Shown here in pieces: positions 12,001 to 18,257 of a stretch of DNA of 64,000 nucleotides. Origin of the DNA: an uncultured Clostridia bacterium. Lineage in GTDB: Bacteria; Bacillota; Clostridia; Christensenellales; DTU072. The position numbers and the translations under genes are program-made. A model generated the notes under the pieces. The model saw only the letters and a program-made list of their open reading frames with translations, was not told where the DNA came from and did no database searches. Where the stretch lies: NCBI GenBank assembly GCA_944363505.1, contig CALVUD010000003.1, positions 249,060-313,059 on the forward strand. Direction: 5' to 3'. Each line of letters begins with the position of its first letter. The first letter of the stretch is position 1.

Positions 12001-14390
12001 ACACCAGGGTACTCAGGAATTATTCCGGTTCGACCAACTCCACCGTAACCGCGACGATAAGTTACAACGGAAAATACGCCCAGACCATAACTTACCGCGT
12101 GATAGTTTACGACAGAACGGTTACGGGCTTCACGAACCTGCTCCGCGAAGACGTTATCGACTCCGACGGCAACATCAAGCCGCTGAAGCCGTACGACTAT
12201 ATGTACGCGGAGGATCTCTCCGGAGCCATTGCCGAAGATTATCTGATCGACGGACTGTTCACGGTACAATTCGGCAACGTACAACGTAATCCCGAAGCGT
12301 TCTCGATAAGCTTTACGCTCGGCGGTCTGGCTTCGCAGTTCTCCGTAAACGGCGAATATCCGTTCAGCAAAGAACTGATGCTCGAGTCCATGACCGCGGC
12401 GGAAAGCAATATGTCTATCTCATTCGTGCTCGACTCCGCAAGGGGTATCAGCTATCAGGGTAAGGACGCAAGGTTCTACGTCGCCATCCCCGGATTCGCG
12501 CTCGGCGAGAAGGGACAGCAGCTGGCACGTCAGGATATTCCCGTCGAAGAACAGTACATCATAGGTATCACGTTCTCGACCGACGATTCGCTGGACAACA
12601 CCAGCCTGGTATCTTACAACCTCGGTTACAGCGAATGGCTTGCCAGAATGAGCCAGAATTTCGAACTGGAGAGAAGTACGACCGTTGACGCGAGTTACTA
12701 CTACGACACTTACCTTATCAACAGTCCGTACGAGTACATCACCAGAGGCGGATTGCTGTTGCCGCAGACGGCGTTGATCCACGTCGGTTCCGTCAGCGAA
12801 TTAAAGGACAAGGACGGCAACCTGCTGACCGAAGACACTTACGAATACGCGTATGCGAGATACGACATCTCCAATACGAAGAACGTCAACGCCACTTATC
12901 AGATAGAGCTGAACTGGAACAACGTCGTCAACAGCCACGAAGGCGTGCGTTCGAGGATCAAATACAACGACTCCGAACACACGGCGTCCTTCCAGATGGA
13001 TCTCGACGGACAGAGCTACAGACTGCGTTTCCTGATTGCCGAAGGCTGGGTAATGGATAACGATATCGTGATCTCCAGCGGCACCCGCTATAGCAAGGAT
13101 GAGGTAATCCTGTTGCCGGGAACCGCCTCCAATCCGAATATGCAGATAAGCTCCACCACGATAGGCGGATTCGAGGTCAACAATATCTATACCGTGACGT
13201 TCAGAAACGGCAGGACATTCACCTTCGAAGGCGTCTCCGGCGGCGGTTCTTACTCCGACAACTATATGAAGTGGAACTTCGACGAAGTACGCTGGACCAA
13301 TTCCGTTACGGCGCAATACGCCACGTTGACGCTGGGCGGAAGAGGCGGTCAGACGGTCAGGTGGGAGTTCTTCGTGGATACCACGAAAGTGCTCGTCAAC
13401 AACACCATACCGACGATGTACGCGATGCAGGTCGGCGAAAGCATATCGCTGCCCACGACGTATAAGCAGCTGTTCTCCGGCTCGAACCTCAACAACTCGC
13501 CCGAGATCCCCGTCAGCTATTCGAGTTCGATCACGGGATTCTATCAGGGCGAAGATTATCCGCTGGGCGTCGAAAAGAGCGGCAACGGCGTTTACGGTCA
13601 GTACATTACGCCGTCGTATAAGTACACGATGAACGACGAGGATCAGAACAGTCTGCCGACGCCGTATTATACCGGCTACATTCTCTGGGACGCGACCGAA
13701 TACCGCGCGTATCCGTCGCCCAACAAGTCCGTAGGCGGCAAGATCGTGTTCTGCGTGTACGACGCGCCGACGACCAAAGACATCGCGGAAGCGGGCTCCA
13801 ACACCTATAACAACCTGCAGACCTACGGTATCACGCTGCACAATCCCGACGCGATCTACTCCTATTCCGAATTGCGTCCGGTCATGGGCGACACCTACAC
13901 CTATCCCGACCAGATGGTGGAGGCGAGTTCGACCAGCGTACAGTACGTTCAGACCGAGAACATGACGATGTACAAACTGCCTTCCACCGGATATTCGATA
14001 AGGTACTCGAACGGCAAGTATGTACAAAACTATGTGCCGAATATCAAGGTAACTTCGGGCGCGATGTTCGACTTAAGGAACCTGCCCATGATGTCCGTAA
14101 CGCTTTACAGACCCACCGTCAGCAAGGCAAACGGCGGTCTGATAGGCGGCACGACGACCTATAAGGGAGTGGAATACGACCTGATGTATCTGATTCCGTG
14201 GCAGAATTCGACGGTTTACTACCTTGCCGACCGCTTCGGCTCCGCGTCGGGCACGCTGGGCAACATAGTTTCCGGCGGTTTCGGAGCGATCGACACCGGC
14301 TCCAAGTCGGGCGCGAGATACACTCTGGTATGCTCCTTCGTTATAGGCGGTCAGACGATGACGGTACAGTGCGCGATCGATATAGTGTAA
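3..14390 (+). CDS. Giant multidomain extracellular protein, 5' end outside window
   Basis: The frame is open from the first bases of the window, so the start codon lies upstream and at least about 4,795 residues are encoded here. The protein is rich in Asp, Gly, Tyr, Thr and Asn and poor in Cys, typical of secreted surface proteins. Around nt 2,650-2,830 there is a carboxypeptidase-regulatory/CNA-B-like domain (core GNPVAGATVTLLG, then SDGYYMF), with a second such fold at about nt 2,965-3,210. A module recurs in the N-terminal part (LYADLTGMG near nt 348; VYADLSGLG near nt 1,213). The C-terminal half repeats an Ig-like strand pattern before each domain. No sortase motif or C-terminal membrane helix is visible, so cell attachment, if any, must lie upstream or be non-covalent. 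A strong terminator follows. Adhesin or matrix role is inferred; no catalytic domain was recognised. Confidence 0.85.
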   Translation, partial: GDYAWEFELNSEISLDDSVGGLFDMTNLVSTIFSLIGGDNAILAGLSDLRLAIQPVDDIDIRIGFSIGAYIDFADISNTRLQIAVTYNGKTMLSITYIGGYDVDEYGEMIENGTLYADLTGMGLVAVKLPGIQIGGVLKNLIGGLAGGNNALNLSSGGENASSGAATEPLNAEAGEIDRVNLGDFGWNDRLLLITLGEAETSIAITGALLYSLIYNLGISSLFGDMMGDTVIEIPMFRNLQIGYSEEEGLAGLFIRLTDEADYEHAFRIGYNFVQSYSDFTTTKESSIDPDEFDEFDPDNSGSIVYEDISTLGKIGLSLALEARIRSKDTEKAPQLVAVETLLQDLLGMSADTINIDPQDSVVVLTVELDAYVDLGDFEATTLALNITFQGDTIIGVYLYEGSVYADLSGLGFFRAQINGIDFIGILNTFLGSFVEEDVGINIGQYLDGILTVPASAADSASGSSPIATSAPSNAPAQNAPVSDLVTSTSSPMLKILLTNNELILNPNIAIVQSLVGDSMALPQITDIRLSTNLYNGLNNLNLRVKLDQKGNYVNLAIPEGAFEILIGERAEAKQVNVATDSYGGVVGITLGMDSGGNIAAGIDTTSLIQTLIDTIYMVDFTLYLEKRNDYFFLRNLGYGGMNGTLDTGSIGTSFSTGPTYFSPVLRNTSYSEEYKGGWKTPYDSAFVDAGQAFSWVIDLGFLSFDVGSLLKTYNPIFFSNAYRRISLQLSKNVANQIDVPIQQLTQVANVTNIEDSSRWEPQGVTAFIRNNVLHLSLYNILVLDVSGMINQIVGWVLRQLIGLIPTIGPAAQVGFDVIWGLVGDYLSDLIAEGIGSATGFGNPLRVGQIIEHFVSGDAGGLAVFNIYIPALLAAEDTGEVTEYGSAFGQVTADGTGNPVAGATVTLLGADNKTVYYTTTTDSDGYYMFVNIKADTYNVNISAEGYRSKPEPGFSAPKLTVFSSDSELTWSATNYVMYPLSTTSIPAGNVNIEVFVRNENLNASGYGDNTFTPVSGATVEINAGGWKTLGTTGADGVLKTVVNINLSATGYQIRATYGGATLGTGTLNLNNYWNWTSGPINIGRITITKYGPDEPVGPVTPETGNIAAELLTVNDKYLIDGTATEIFAAYADEASENPSFNEGAATISSVFDQSFDDALSANGTPFYSEVTDANVFITTYDYATETALDNAIKQFSSELVAEKNGGTEEIFNVEEVIYGKYYHAVSYSERIIVDIRGFSYQSVKGVNVYRAVLAVSEAAITPVQGDVEIWLEIKLPNGSPRTIRINSLDDYDADFGSQYVFEATDDALTKAANTQKQLYYQNNARNYLTYDTNPDDDVVENSLVDGHLALSMLPLGYTYTVKVRSTVYENVDFLTTATLTETSNFADIGTLYLTARQEPDWIASRAENSANSLLQGIRIRLGADIYDASSSSPQDYDDAGYTQDGIPLTNYSYMTSVGEGVLNAAIGQATGQATSAIVNAITNAIGGIGGQIVGALANAGLGQLTGLIGSYDSNSQYVDANGKPIFVPWTNYVTGFEKGIEDNSDSVVYIEAWVSSSTINSLFAMIYNLLLDYCGYGQISEDRRYSAADLCAIPEGTDTSDVQIVNFTGVFDENSDDKIYDYTFMSEGEYINANYSTGARLVGSIVGFALPWVLNSFVSNDFVNNNSFTLLNLIQMFAYQLDFLIDILDQATRLLSHLLPFTNGYSMVLEKDLEGSPLQQSAIYSTVWDDPSSVYAYMTNKREGQIGTGSISMYKYVPLLQGNTFYKDADGNVISAGGSYNSDGDLTGTGVSTASPGTSYDYTGFDISKYLNQRATDVKTLIDNIGILDEGDILVGYNYTTDAVSYTNSDGESASFDPVSKYDGKTYNVNSGYGVNASFGTTASAPEVNDDGELVSGYSRDIDFVDKSIYAKVVLNNNVDTLLDRIVLFINGASYSAAEMGTMYGYDNYMPNATVLRADTILYNDDGEPLNEKYAATAKMIDEWIDSNIVNSYVIITDYKYETDINGVQTAKVVGRTYIRDVYGHFDEEDHVYGEVSWLNTGSETDSDGKVTEMTFAYVSRYRLNADGSPDYNVNTYNPADGISAAPYASALGLMSAKDDQFLEIDINNTGVQLRSVMSLNEGGYFLATPNGTAGLNETAMLPPSEIVFHDPYNLLDFTAIGGTWAGGSGAIRHNLDKNGNYIVDNILDILPNRVYANFDDGTSDLSQGVHVYWDLNMVDYTPGSENVGYIRGYCGDQNTVSIKVTVESGVMLSPTDLGFLPDGTTDFVMPEIDPLTFNKTEYLESLPEKLWQDFDLYYTETDGSGKKFVINGVETDHITRRYVFNNLEWDIDEKSIGMNGETAYATLTYYFTALASQVSDIATGESSEAVTIRVPIKVKNLTISAIERLSSKQHIALAFDGSNLIAALSEYAYVDIGSNLSYDYVTENGVAVTLDDVNTIIKYASRYGSFTEFNADGYTDAAVYYDLTRDVTYIVYSGVTDSAAANEYLEAYRTEGVNNVVSSATNDYKAYGYIETYEIGADDISAEDGKYVVEINPFEVEDVYRDFSTLKWADVVTLPTVDIDGSTAGGGNEIKEWRLNSVNAEALRNVDLTATSHEDYYVYLNFGDALGNIQTVTIIVRILPMYIVENDLEDTIPVSERTLTPFETDRKAVTTAMNYNADGTLVLAFYKPGAAVDEVLNASTAITGGVATDDSGWPTDRVKKYGAFTAFGGKMSAINSYESAKGDKLYIVINGVERNAVANYFDTLDESGMMSVVTADTLANSASTGTVFAATGTINEFGLPSTITVRYGEPGGEAYSDEVPLTEGVDFVWISEDDPAKLRFDYSSDVESWTYTWIARVGHGANTQDLEVVFTIDSRVPRSVSNIEVYPYSSYYVAGSDEAQQGALLANEQTVNYLNVASGSKAKVYYQIPDSWRGAVDGNTVTIDGKDYMTDIEFVSPAFDGSFYYMTVLLYDDVFGSKEMGNVRVTLRKSTIAALNMPGLQIYTYTADSDINAYLETHIGDITATIYQQNNITIKTDAFEIIGWKYAVEGGFKPSYTFVGDDVPQILVTIGNVGYSAGNRIWQQVVPVTLTADVLPNKQIVSLSDVGEELNLGYTISSENGEITFAIADPYGFEMPSSLEAVFADGTVGAVDVYSFEISDAFYRLSFVDGTITLGSAKNNYQTLNVVFENGMVRENVTDVIYYSDAAAQNEFDFASFSPKAFDEYELPGYAMLEIDGVIEQNVYEVIWQSVSAYTTEGGTVEAVARIGSVYDTYGFILDEVSYTVQPESIVDYVMPDEVRLNPYAVEGIENALNAAIGATGGKLGVTTSFGARDLSVKYGDNVFDIGYATEQRIATDVRTGITIGFGGVEAVLDEDGNSIGTTLEVRQNLPLSVVVEARVAVGISTWFTDRTTSLTGSIYDKIDFENLGIMTVVAISASGGDLIGGITGFESFAGMTSVEITELDEGVYAALMTNAVASAGDRQIQRIFVSGDVTYVLYRGAAVKEEAYNRNGYTVNVKSFDEGITVLFEGGEEEQYPLTFDATNLRYSFTGGTYYISATLGSGKLTQSFGVRVQVRSANLESIALTPAAVSSGITITEENGLISGMIVDPYVGGFETLPTEILAYFTGYDSPVRLSVMWDYARIAQDMSTSGGKYLSGDNKALVAFVYVDDNGTRTAVQSIEVDVEVLRREFVGIYVSQDPASVPTETLLDTAPSGYTELGTTMIINPYVTAYSEDWNNNFTYYKSVYVAVDTGTDGTEDIKYIVFDLNSDSYTIKDLNTNRPTDTENLYTGRRISVHFEFGSTGETAASDAWFGDNNITVNILNMTYTGGLTTEYQIDLYGIRKDLYTDPANITEPTGVTIETVSGTTFVSDVTFDRTNVNMVYSGSGYDKEVGVDGGSAVMYALIGDEKTGGVQRIKIDVRYLDRRIDSLFTVQEANAQSYYPYVYDTDYDGVTKVETHFEIDPFAAYSVESVYPQYGSNVTFKEDEGAAIRDTASFSVAGGSGDLTVSWDDTRVLRNYSGSTNSTVTATISYNGKYAQTITYRVIVYDRTVTGFTNLLREDVIDSDGNIKPLKPYDYMYAEDLSGAIAEDYLIDGLFTVQFGNVQRNPEAFSISFTLGGLASQFSVNGEYPFSKELMLESMTAAESNMSISFVLDSARGISYQGKDARFYVAIPGFALGEKGQQLARQDIPVEEQYIIGITFSTDDSLDNTSLVSYNLGYSEWLARMSQNFELERSTTVDASYYYDTYLINSPYEYITRGGLLLPQTALIHVGSVSELKDKDGNLLTEDTYEYAYARYDISNTKNVNATYQIELNWNNVVNSHEGVRSRIKYNDSEHTASFQMDLDGQSYRLRFLIAEGWVMDNDIVISSGTRYSKDEVILLPGTASNPNMQISSTTIGGFEVNNIYTVTFRNGRTFTFEGVSGGGSYSDNYMKWNFDEVRWTNSVTAQYATLTLGGRGGQTVRWEFFVDTTKVLVNNTIPTMYAMQVGESISLPTTYKQLFSGSNLNNSPEIPVSYSSSITGFYQGEDYPLGVEKSGNGVYGQYITPSYKYTMNDEDQNSLPTPYYTGYILWDATEYRAYPSPNKSVGGKIVFCVYDAPTTKDIAEAGSNTYNNLQTYGITLHNPDAIYSYSELRPVMGDTYTYPDQMVEASSTSVQYVQTENMTMYKLPSTGYSIRYSNGKYVQNYVPNIKVTSGAMFDLRNLPMMSVTLYRPTVSKANGGLIGGTTTYKGVEYDLMYLIPWQNSTVYYLADRFGSASGTLGNIVSGGFGAIDTGSKSGARYTLVCSFVIGGQTMTVQCAIDIV

Positions 14391-14423
14391 TCGGCGCGAC
14401 GACGGTCGGAAAACTTTTAAGCG

Positions 14424-14453
14424 AAAGGGAACGGACGACTCCGTTCCCTTTTT
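14424..14453 (+). terminator. Intrinsic terminator of the giant gene
   Basis: A 12-bp perfect stem (AAAGGGAACGGA / TCCGTTCCCTTT) with a CGAC loop runs into a T tract, 34 nt after the stop codon. Confidence 0.85.
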
Positions 14454-14504
14454 CGATGCGCGCGGCAGACGGCCATAAGCGGCTTTTTAAAATATATAAA
14501 TAAA

Positions 14505-14548
14505 AAGTTTAGTATTTTTAAACAAAAATAAGTTTAATATTTTTAATC
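14505..14548. promoter_or_regulatory. Two repeated dyad sites, candidate operator of the XRE-cupin regulator
   Basis: AAGTTTAGTATTTTTAA and AAGTTTAATATTTTTAA occur 25 bp apart. The first lies in the dyad GTTTA-N7-TAAAC (14507-14523); the second (14532-14548) is the same with one mismatch. They sit immediately upstream of the promoter of the regulator gene, which suggests autoregulation; binding is not shown by sequence alone. Confidence 0.45.
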
Positions 14549-14555
14549 AAATTGT

Positions 14556-14584
14556 TTGACATAGATAATCGCGTAATGTATTAT
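14556..14584 (+). promoter_or_regulatory. Sigma-A type promoter for the regulator/pot operon
   Basis: TTGACA at 14556-14561 and TATTAT at 14579-14584 with a 17-bp spacer, 25 bp upstream of the ATG. The Shine-Dalgarno AAGGAG lies just before the start. Confidence 0.7.
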
Positions 14585-14609
14585 ATGGATACTTGCATAA
14601 GGAGCGGAC

Positions 14610-15143
14610 ATGGACATCGGAGGAAGAATAAAGTCAATAAGGCTTAAACGCGGACTTACGCAGGAAGAACTCGCCCTGAGGTCGGAATTGACGAAGGGGT
14701 ATATTTCCCAGCTCGAAAACGATCTTGCCAGTCCGTCTATAGCCACGCTTATAGACATACTTAACGTTTTGGGCGTTACGCCCCAGGCGTTTTTCGCGGA
14801 GGAGAAAGAGGAACAGCGCGTATTCGGCAAGACCGACTTTTTCGTGTCGCCGAACGGCGGCGGAGAAGCCACCTGGCTCATTCCCAATTCTCAGAAAAAC
14901 GAGATGGAACCGATCCTGTTATCGCTTCCGGCGGGCAGCGAAAGCGAGGTCAGAATGCCTTTCGAGGGCGAGGAATTCGGTTACGTTCTGGAAGGGAAGA
15001 TCACTTTGGTGATCGACGACAAAAGTTATACCGCGAAACGCGGAGAAGCGTTTTATATCGACGGCGCTTACGAGCACAAGATAGTCAACGACTTCACGCG
15101 CGACGCAAAGATAATCTGGGTAACCACGCCCAGCAATTTTTAG
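14610..15143 (+). CDS. XRE-family regulator with C-terminal cupin, likely polyamine-responsive
   Basis: 177 residues. An N-terminal helix-turn-helix of the Cro/C1 type covers about residues 5-60 (RIKSIRLKRGLTQEELA, then YISQLE), followed by a small cupin domain at about 105-175 (VRMPFEGEEFGYVLEGK, ending YEHKIVN). This is the PuuR-like architecture, in which the cupin senses a small ligand and the HTH represses neighbouring transport or catabolic genes. Only 11 bp separate it from potA, so it is almost certainly the first gene of the pot operon and its regulator. AAGGAG lies 7 nt before the ATG. Two dyad repeats upstream of its promoter are the natural candidate binding sites. The ligand, putrescine or spermidine, is inferred from context. 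Confidence 0.88.
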   Translation: MDIGGRIKSIRLKRGLTQEELALRSELTKGYISQLENDLASPSIATLIDILNVLGVTPQAFFAEEKEEQRVFGKTDFFVSPNGGGEATWLIPNSQKNEMEPILLSLPAGSESEVRMPFEGEEFGYVLEGKITLVIDDKSYTAKRGEAFYIDGAYEHKIVNDFTRDAKIIWVTTPSNF

Positions 15144-15154
15144 AGGATAAAGCC

Positions 15155-16624
15155 GTGGCAAAGAAAACGAGCAAGAAAAACGTCATTATCGAACTGAAGA
15201 ACGTCAGCAAAATTTACGACGGCAAACCTGCCGTAAACAACGTCAGCATGTCCATAAAGCGCGGCGAATTCGTAACGTTTTTGGGACCTTCGGGATGCGG
15301 CAAGACGACCACGCTCAGAATGATCGCGGGTTTCGAAAAGCCCACTTCCGGCAGCGTGTTTTTCAACGGCGAAGACATCACGGCGATGCCTCCGCATTTA
15401 AGACCCGTCAATACCGTTTTCCAAAAGTACGCTTTGTTCCCGCACCTGAACGTTTTCAACAACATCGCGTTCGGGTTGAAAATGAAGAAAGTGCCCTCGG
15501 GCGAAACTTTCACGGACAAGACGGGAGCCACCTACGAAAAACTCAGAAAACTGACCAAACAGGAGATCGCGGACAAGGTAAACGCCGCGCTTAAGATGGT
15601 GGACCTCGAGGACTACGGACACAGAAACGTACACAATCTTTCCGGCGGGCAGCAGCAGCGCGTGGCGATAGCGCGCGCTCTGGTCAACGAGCCGCAGGTG
15701 CTGCTGCTGGACGAGCCTTTGGGCGCGCTCGACCTCAAAATGAGAAAGGATATGCAGATCGAGCTGATGAACATGCACAAAAAGATCGGCATAACCTTCA
15801 TATACGTCACGCACGACCAGGAAGAAGCTCTGACGATGTCGGATACGATAGTCGTCATGCGTAACGGCGAGATCCAGCAGATAGCTTCTCCGCAAAAAGT
15901 TTACGACGAACCCGCAAACGCATTCGTCGCCGACTTTATAGGCGAATCGAACATATTCTCGGGCATCATGCGCGAGGATTTCAAGGTCGAGTTCTTCGAC
16001 AGGGTCATCGAATGCGTGGACAAGGGCTTCAAGCGTAACGAGCCGATCGACGTTATAATACGCCCCGAGGACATTTACGTATTGCCCAAAGACAACCCCG
16101 CGTCGCTGATGAGCGCGGTGGTTACGGATTGCGTGTTCAAAGGCGATCATTATCAGATAATCGCCTTGGTGGACGGCGAAAACGAGCTTATTATCCACGA
16201 TACCGCCGAGGTCAAAGAGGGAGAAACGATAGGGATATTCATAAAGCCGTTCGACCTTCATATCATGCACAAGGCGCGTATCATCAACGAGATTGAAACG
16301 GAAATGTGGGATACCGGCGTCGTCGAGATCTGCGGCGGCAAATTCCCCTGTAACGCGCCTTACGAGGGCGGCACGCGCGTCAAGGTCAGCATCGATTTCG
16401 ACGACGTCATCGTTCACGACGACGAGGAGGACGGCATAATAGGCGGCGAAGTCGTCAGCAGCATATATAAAGGCAGCTATTATCAGTGCATAATCCGCGC
16501 CGATAACCACTACGACTTTTTCGTGGATACGACGGACGACTGGTTAAAAGGCGACAGAGTGGGTATCTCGGTCGCGCCCGAAAAACTGATCGTCGAAAAG
16601 ATCGCGGAGGACAGCGCCGAATGA
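15155..16624 (+). CDS. potA: Spermidine/putrescine ABC transporter ATPase PotA (long form)
   Basis: 489 residues, about 100 more than usual PotA. It energises polyamine import through PotBC. Visible motifs: Walker A GPSGCGKT at 44-51, Q-loop VFQKYALFPH at 88-97, signature LSGGQ at 162-166, Walker B LLLDEP at 183-188, and switch His220. An insertion of about 20 residues after GLKMKK (about 113-135) interrupts the helical subdomain. The C-terminal region seems to hold two TOBE-like units (about 290-375 and 385-485; the pair VVTDCVFKGDHYQIIA and VVSSIYKGSYYQCII are clearly related) rather than one. The start is GTG, preceded by GAGGATAA; the ATG alternatives would lose part of the fold. The stop overlaps potB in an ATGA. 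Confidence 0.93.
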   Translation: MAKKTSKKNVIIELKNVSKIYDGKPAVNNVSMSIKRGEFVTFLGPSGCGKTTTLRMIAGFEKPTSGSVFFNGEDITAMPPHLRPVNTVFQKYALFPHLNVFNNIAFGLKMKKVPSGETFTDKTGATYEKLRKLTKQEIADKVNAALKMVDLEDYGHRNVHNLSGGQQQRVAIARALVNEPQVLLLDEPLGALDLKMRKDMQIELMNMHKKIGITFIYVTHDQEEALTMSDTIVVMRNGEIQQIASPQKVYDEPANAFVADFIGESNIFSGIMREDFKVEFFDRVIECVDKGFKRNEPIDVIIRPEDIYVLPKDNPASLMSAVVTDCVFKGDHYQIIALVDGENELIIHDTAEVKEGETIGIFIKPFDLHIMHKARIINEIETEMWDTGVVEICGGKFPCNAPYEGGTRVKVSIDFDDVIVHDDEEDGIIGGEVVSSIYKGSYYQCIIRADNHYDFFVDTTDDWLKGDRVGISVAPEKLIVEKIAEDSAE

Positions 16625-17439
16625 AAGCCAAGGAGTTTTTCCTGAAAGGAGTCGGAAAAATCAAAAACTTCCGTCTGACCAGAAAGGTGTTCGCGTATCC
16701 ATACGTTCTGTTCATGCTGATATTCGTTCTCGCGCCTTTGGTCATTTTATTGGTAAACGCGTTTTTGGATACGGATCAGAACTTCACCTTCGACAATTTC
16801 AAGTCGTTCTTTACCGATTCCGTCAACGTGAGAGTATTGTCTTTGTCGCTTGCGGTCGGGCTGATAACCACGGTTTTGTGCCTCGTAATAGGCTATCCGG
16901 TAGCCTATATCCTGTCAAAGTGGTCTTCGGGCTCGATAATAGTATTGCTGATAATCCTGCCAATGTGGGTCAATTTCCTGATAAGGACGTATGCGCTGAA
17001 AGCCATTTTCGCGTTGTTGGACACCACGCTCGGCGTGGGTACGGTCATAATCGGCATGGTGTATAACTTCATACCGTACATGATAATGCCGCTGCATACC
17101 ACGCTTACGAACATCGACCCGAGCTATGCCGAAGCGGCGAAAGATCTCGGTGCCAACGGCGTCCAGACTTTCCTGAAATCGACCCTGCCGCTGTCGCTTC
17201 CCGGGATAATCAGCGGCATAACCATGGTGTTCATTCCCACGATCTCGGCTTTCGCGATCTCGGGCATGCTTTCCAACAACACCGTTCTGATGTTCGGTGA
17301 TTCGATCAATCTCAGATTCGCCAACCAGCTTTACGGTATCGGCAGCGTTATGAGCCTGATAATGCTGGTATTCGTGCTGATACTCAACTTCTTTATGAAT
17401 AAAGCGAACAAAGGGGAGGCGCAGAAAAATCTATGGTAA
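16621..17439 (+). CDS. potB: Spermidine/putrescine ABC transporter permease PotB
   Basis: 272 residues, usual size for the family, with about six membrane helices beginning at residue 25 (FAYPYVLFMLIFVLAPLVIL). The permease EAA loop, which contacts PotA, is seen as YAEAAKDLGANGVQTFLK at about 171-188. Its ATG overlaps the potA stop by 4 bp and its own end overlaps potC by 7 bp, so translation of the operon is coupled. Together with PotC it forms the membrane channel. The order A-B-C-D and the N-terminal family match make assignment to polyamine rather than another small solute likely. Confidence 0.92.
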   Translation: MKAKEFFLKGVGKIKNFRLTRKVFAYPYVLFMLIFVLAPLVILLVNAFLDTDQNFTFDNFKSFFTDSVNVRVLSLSLAVGLITTVLCLVIGYPVAYILSKWSSGSIIVLLIILPMWVNFLIRTYALKAIFALLDTTLGVGTVIIGMVYNFIPYMIMPLHTTLTNIDPSYAEAAKDLGANGVQTFLKSTLPLSLPGIISGITMVFIPTISAFAISGMLSNNTVLMFGDSINLRFANQLYGIGSVMSLIMLVFVLILNFFMNKANKGEAQKNLW

Positions 17440-18257
17440 AAAAGATAGCCGAAAAAGGGTACGTTTTCCTGGTGCTCGCCCTGATGTATCTGCCGATACT
17501 GATGGTGATAATCTTTTCGTTTTCGGGTTCGGCGCATTTCACGTTCAATAACGGGTTTACGTTCGATTCCTATAAAGAACTGTTTACCGACGCGCCCAAA
17601 AAACTTTGGGACTCTCTGTTGAATACCGTTATTATCGCGATCATAAGCTCGGTGGTCGCAACGATAATGGGTTCTATCGCGGCGGTTGGCATTTACAACA
17701 TGAAACCGCGTTCCAGACACGTCGTCGAGAATATAAATCAGCTGCCGATTGTCAATTCCGAGATCGTCATGGCGGTATCGCTGATGCTTTTCTTTACGAC
17801 GTTCGCGTTCCCCAACGGATATACCAGACTGATACTCGGACATATCACGTTCTGCACTCCATATGTGGTGCTGTCGGTCATGCCCCGCCTTATGCAGATG
17901 GATTCGAACATCTACGAGGCGGCTCTGGACCTCGGCGCTTCGCCGATAAAAGCGCTGTTCAAGGTGGTCATTCCGTATATTTTACCCGGAGTGCTGTCGG
18001 GGTTCGCGATGGCGTTCACGATATCGTTGGACGACTTTATCATCACTCAGCTGAATAAAGGCGCCTCCACGGGTATAGACACGCTGTCCACATACCTATA
18101 TTCCTCGCTCCGCAAAGCCAGCGGGCTGAGGGCGTTCTGGCTGCCCGCTTTTTCGATAATTATCGTGATAGTGGTGGCGGCGGTACTTTTGATCAATCTG
18201 CGCTCGTATAAAAAGGAGGGGCGCAAAAAGGAGAAAATAAATGAAAAGAACAGGTAA
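17433..18257 (+). CDS. potC: Spermidine/putrescine ABC transporter permease PotC
   Basis: 274 residues with about six predicted membrane helices, beginning VFLVLALMYLPILMVIIFSF. The EAA loop appears as YEAALDLGASPIKALFK (about 157-173), followed by the family pattern FAMAFTISLDDFIITQ. It pairs with PotB in the inner membrane. The gene overlaps potB by 7 bp and potD by 17 bp; GGAGGGGCGCAAAAAGGAG within its 3' end supplies the potD ribosome binding site. In some Firmicutes PotC and PotD are fused; here they are separate, overlapping frames. Confidence 0.92.
   Translation: MVKKIAEKGYVFLVLALMYLPILMVIIFSFSGSAHFTFNNGFTFDSYKELFTDAPKKLWDSLLNTVIIAIISSVVATIMGSIAAVGIYNMKPRSRHVVENINQLPIVNSEIVMAVSLMLFFTTFAFPNGYTRLILGHITFCTPYVVLSVMPRLMQMDSNIYEAALDLGASPIKALFKVVIPYILPGVLSGFAMAFTISLDDFIITQLNKGASTGIDTLSTYLYSSLRKASGLRAFWLPAFSIIIVIVVAAVLLINLRSYKKEGRKKEKINEKNR

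Noticed and set aside
7764..12284. Minus-strand open frame of 1,506 codons inside the giant gene
   Set aside because: Composition is that of an antisense shadow (Arg, Val and His rich, no motifs), no ribosome binding site, and the plus-strand frame is clearly coding. Long antisense frames arise from biased codon use.
16188..16200. TTATCCACG, a near DnaA box in potA
   Set aside because: Single copy inside a coding sequence, no cluster; not evidence for an origin.
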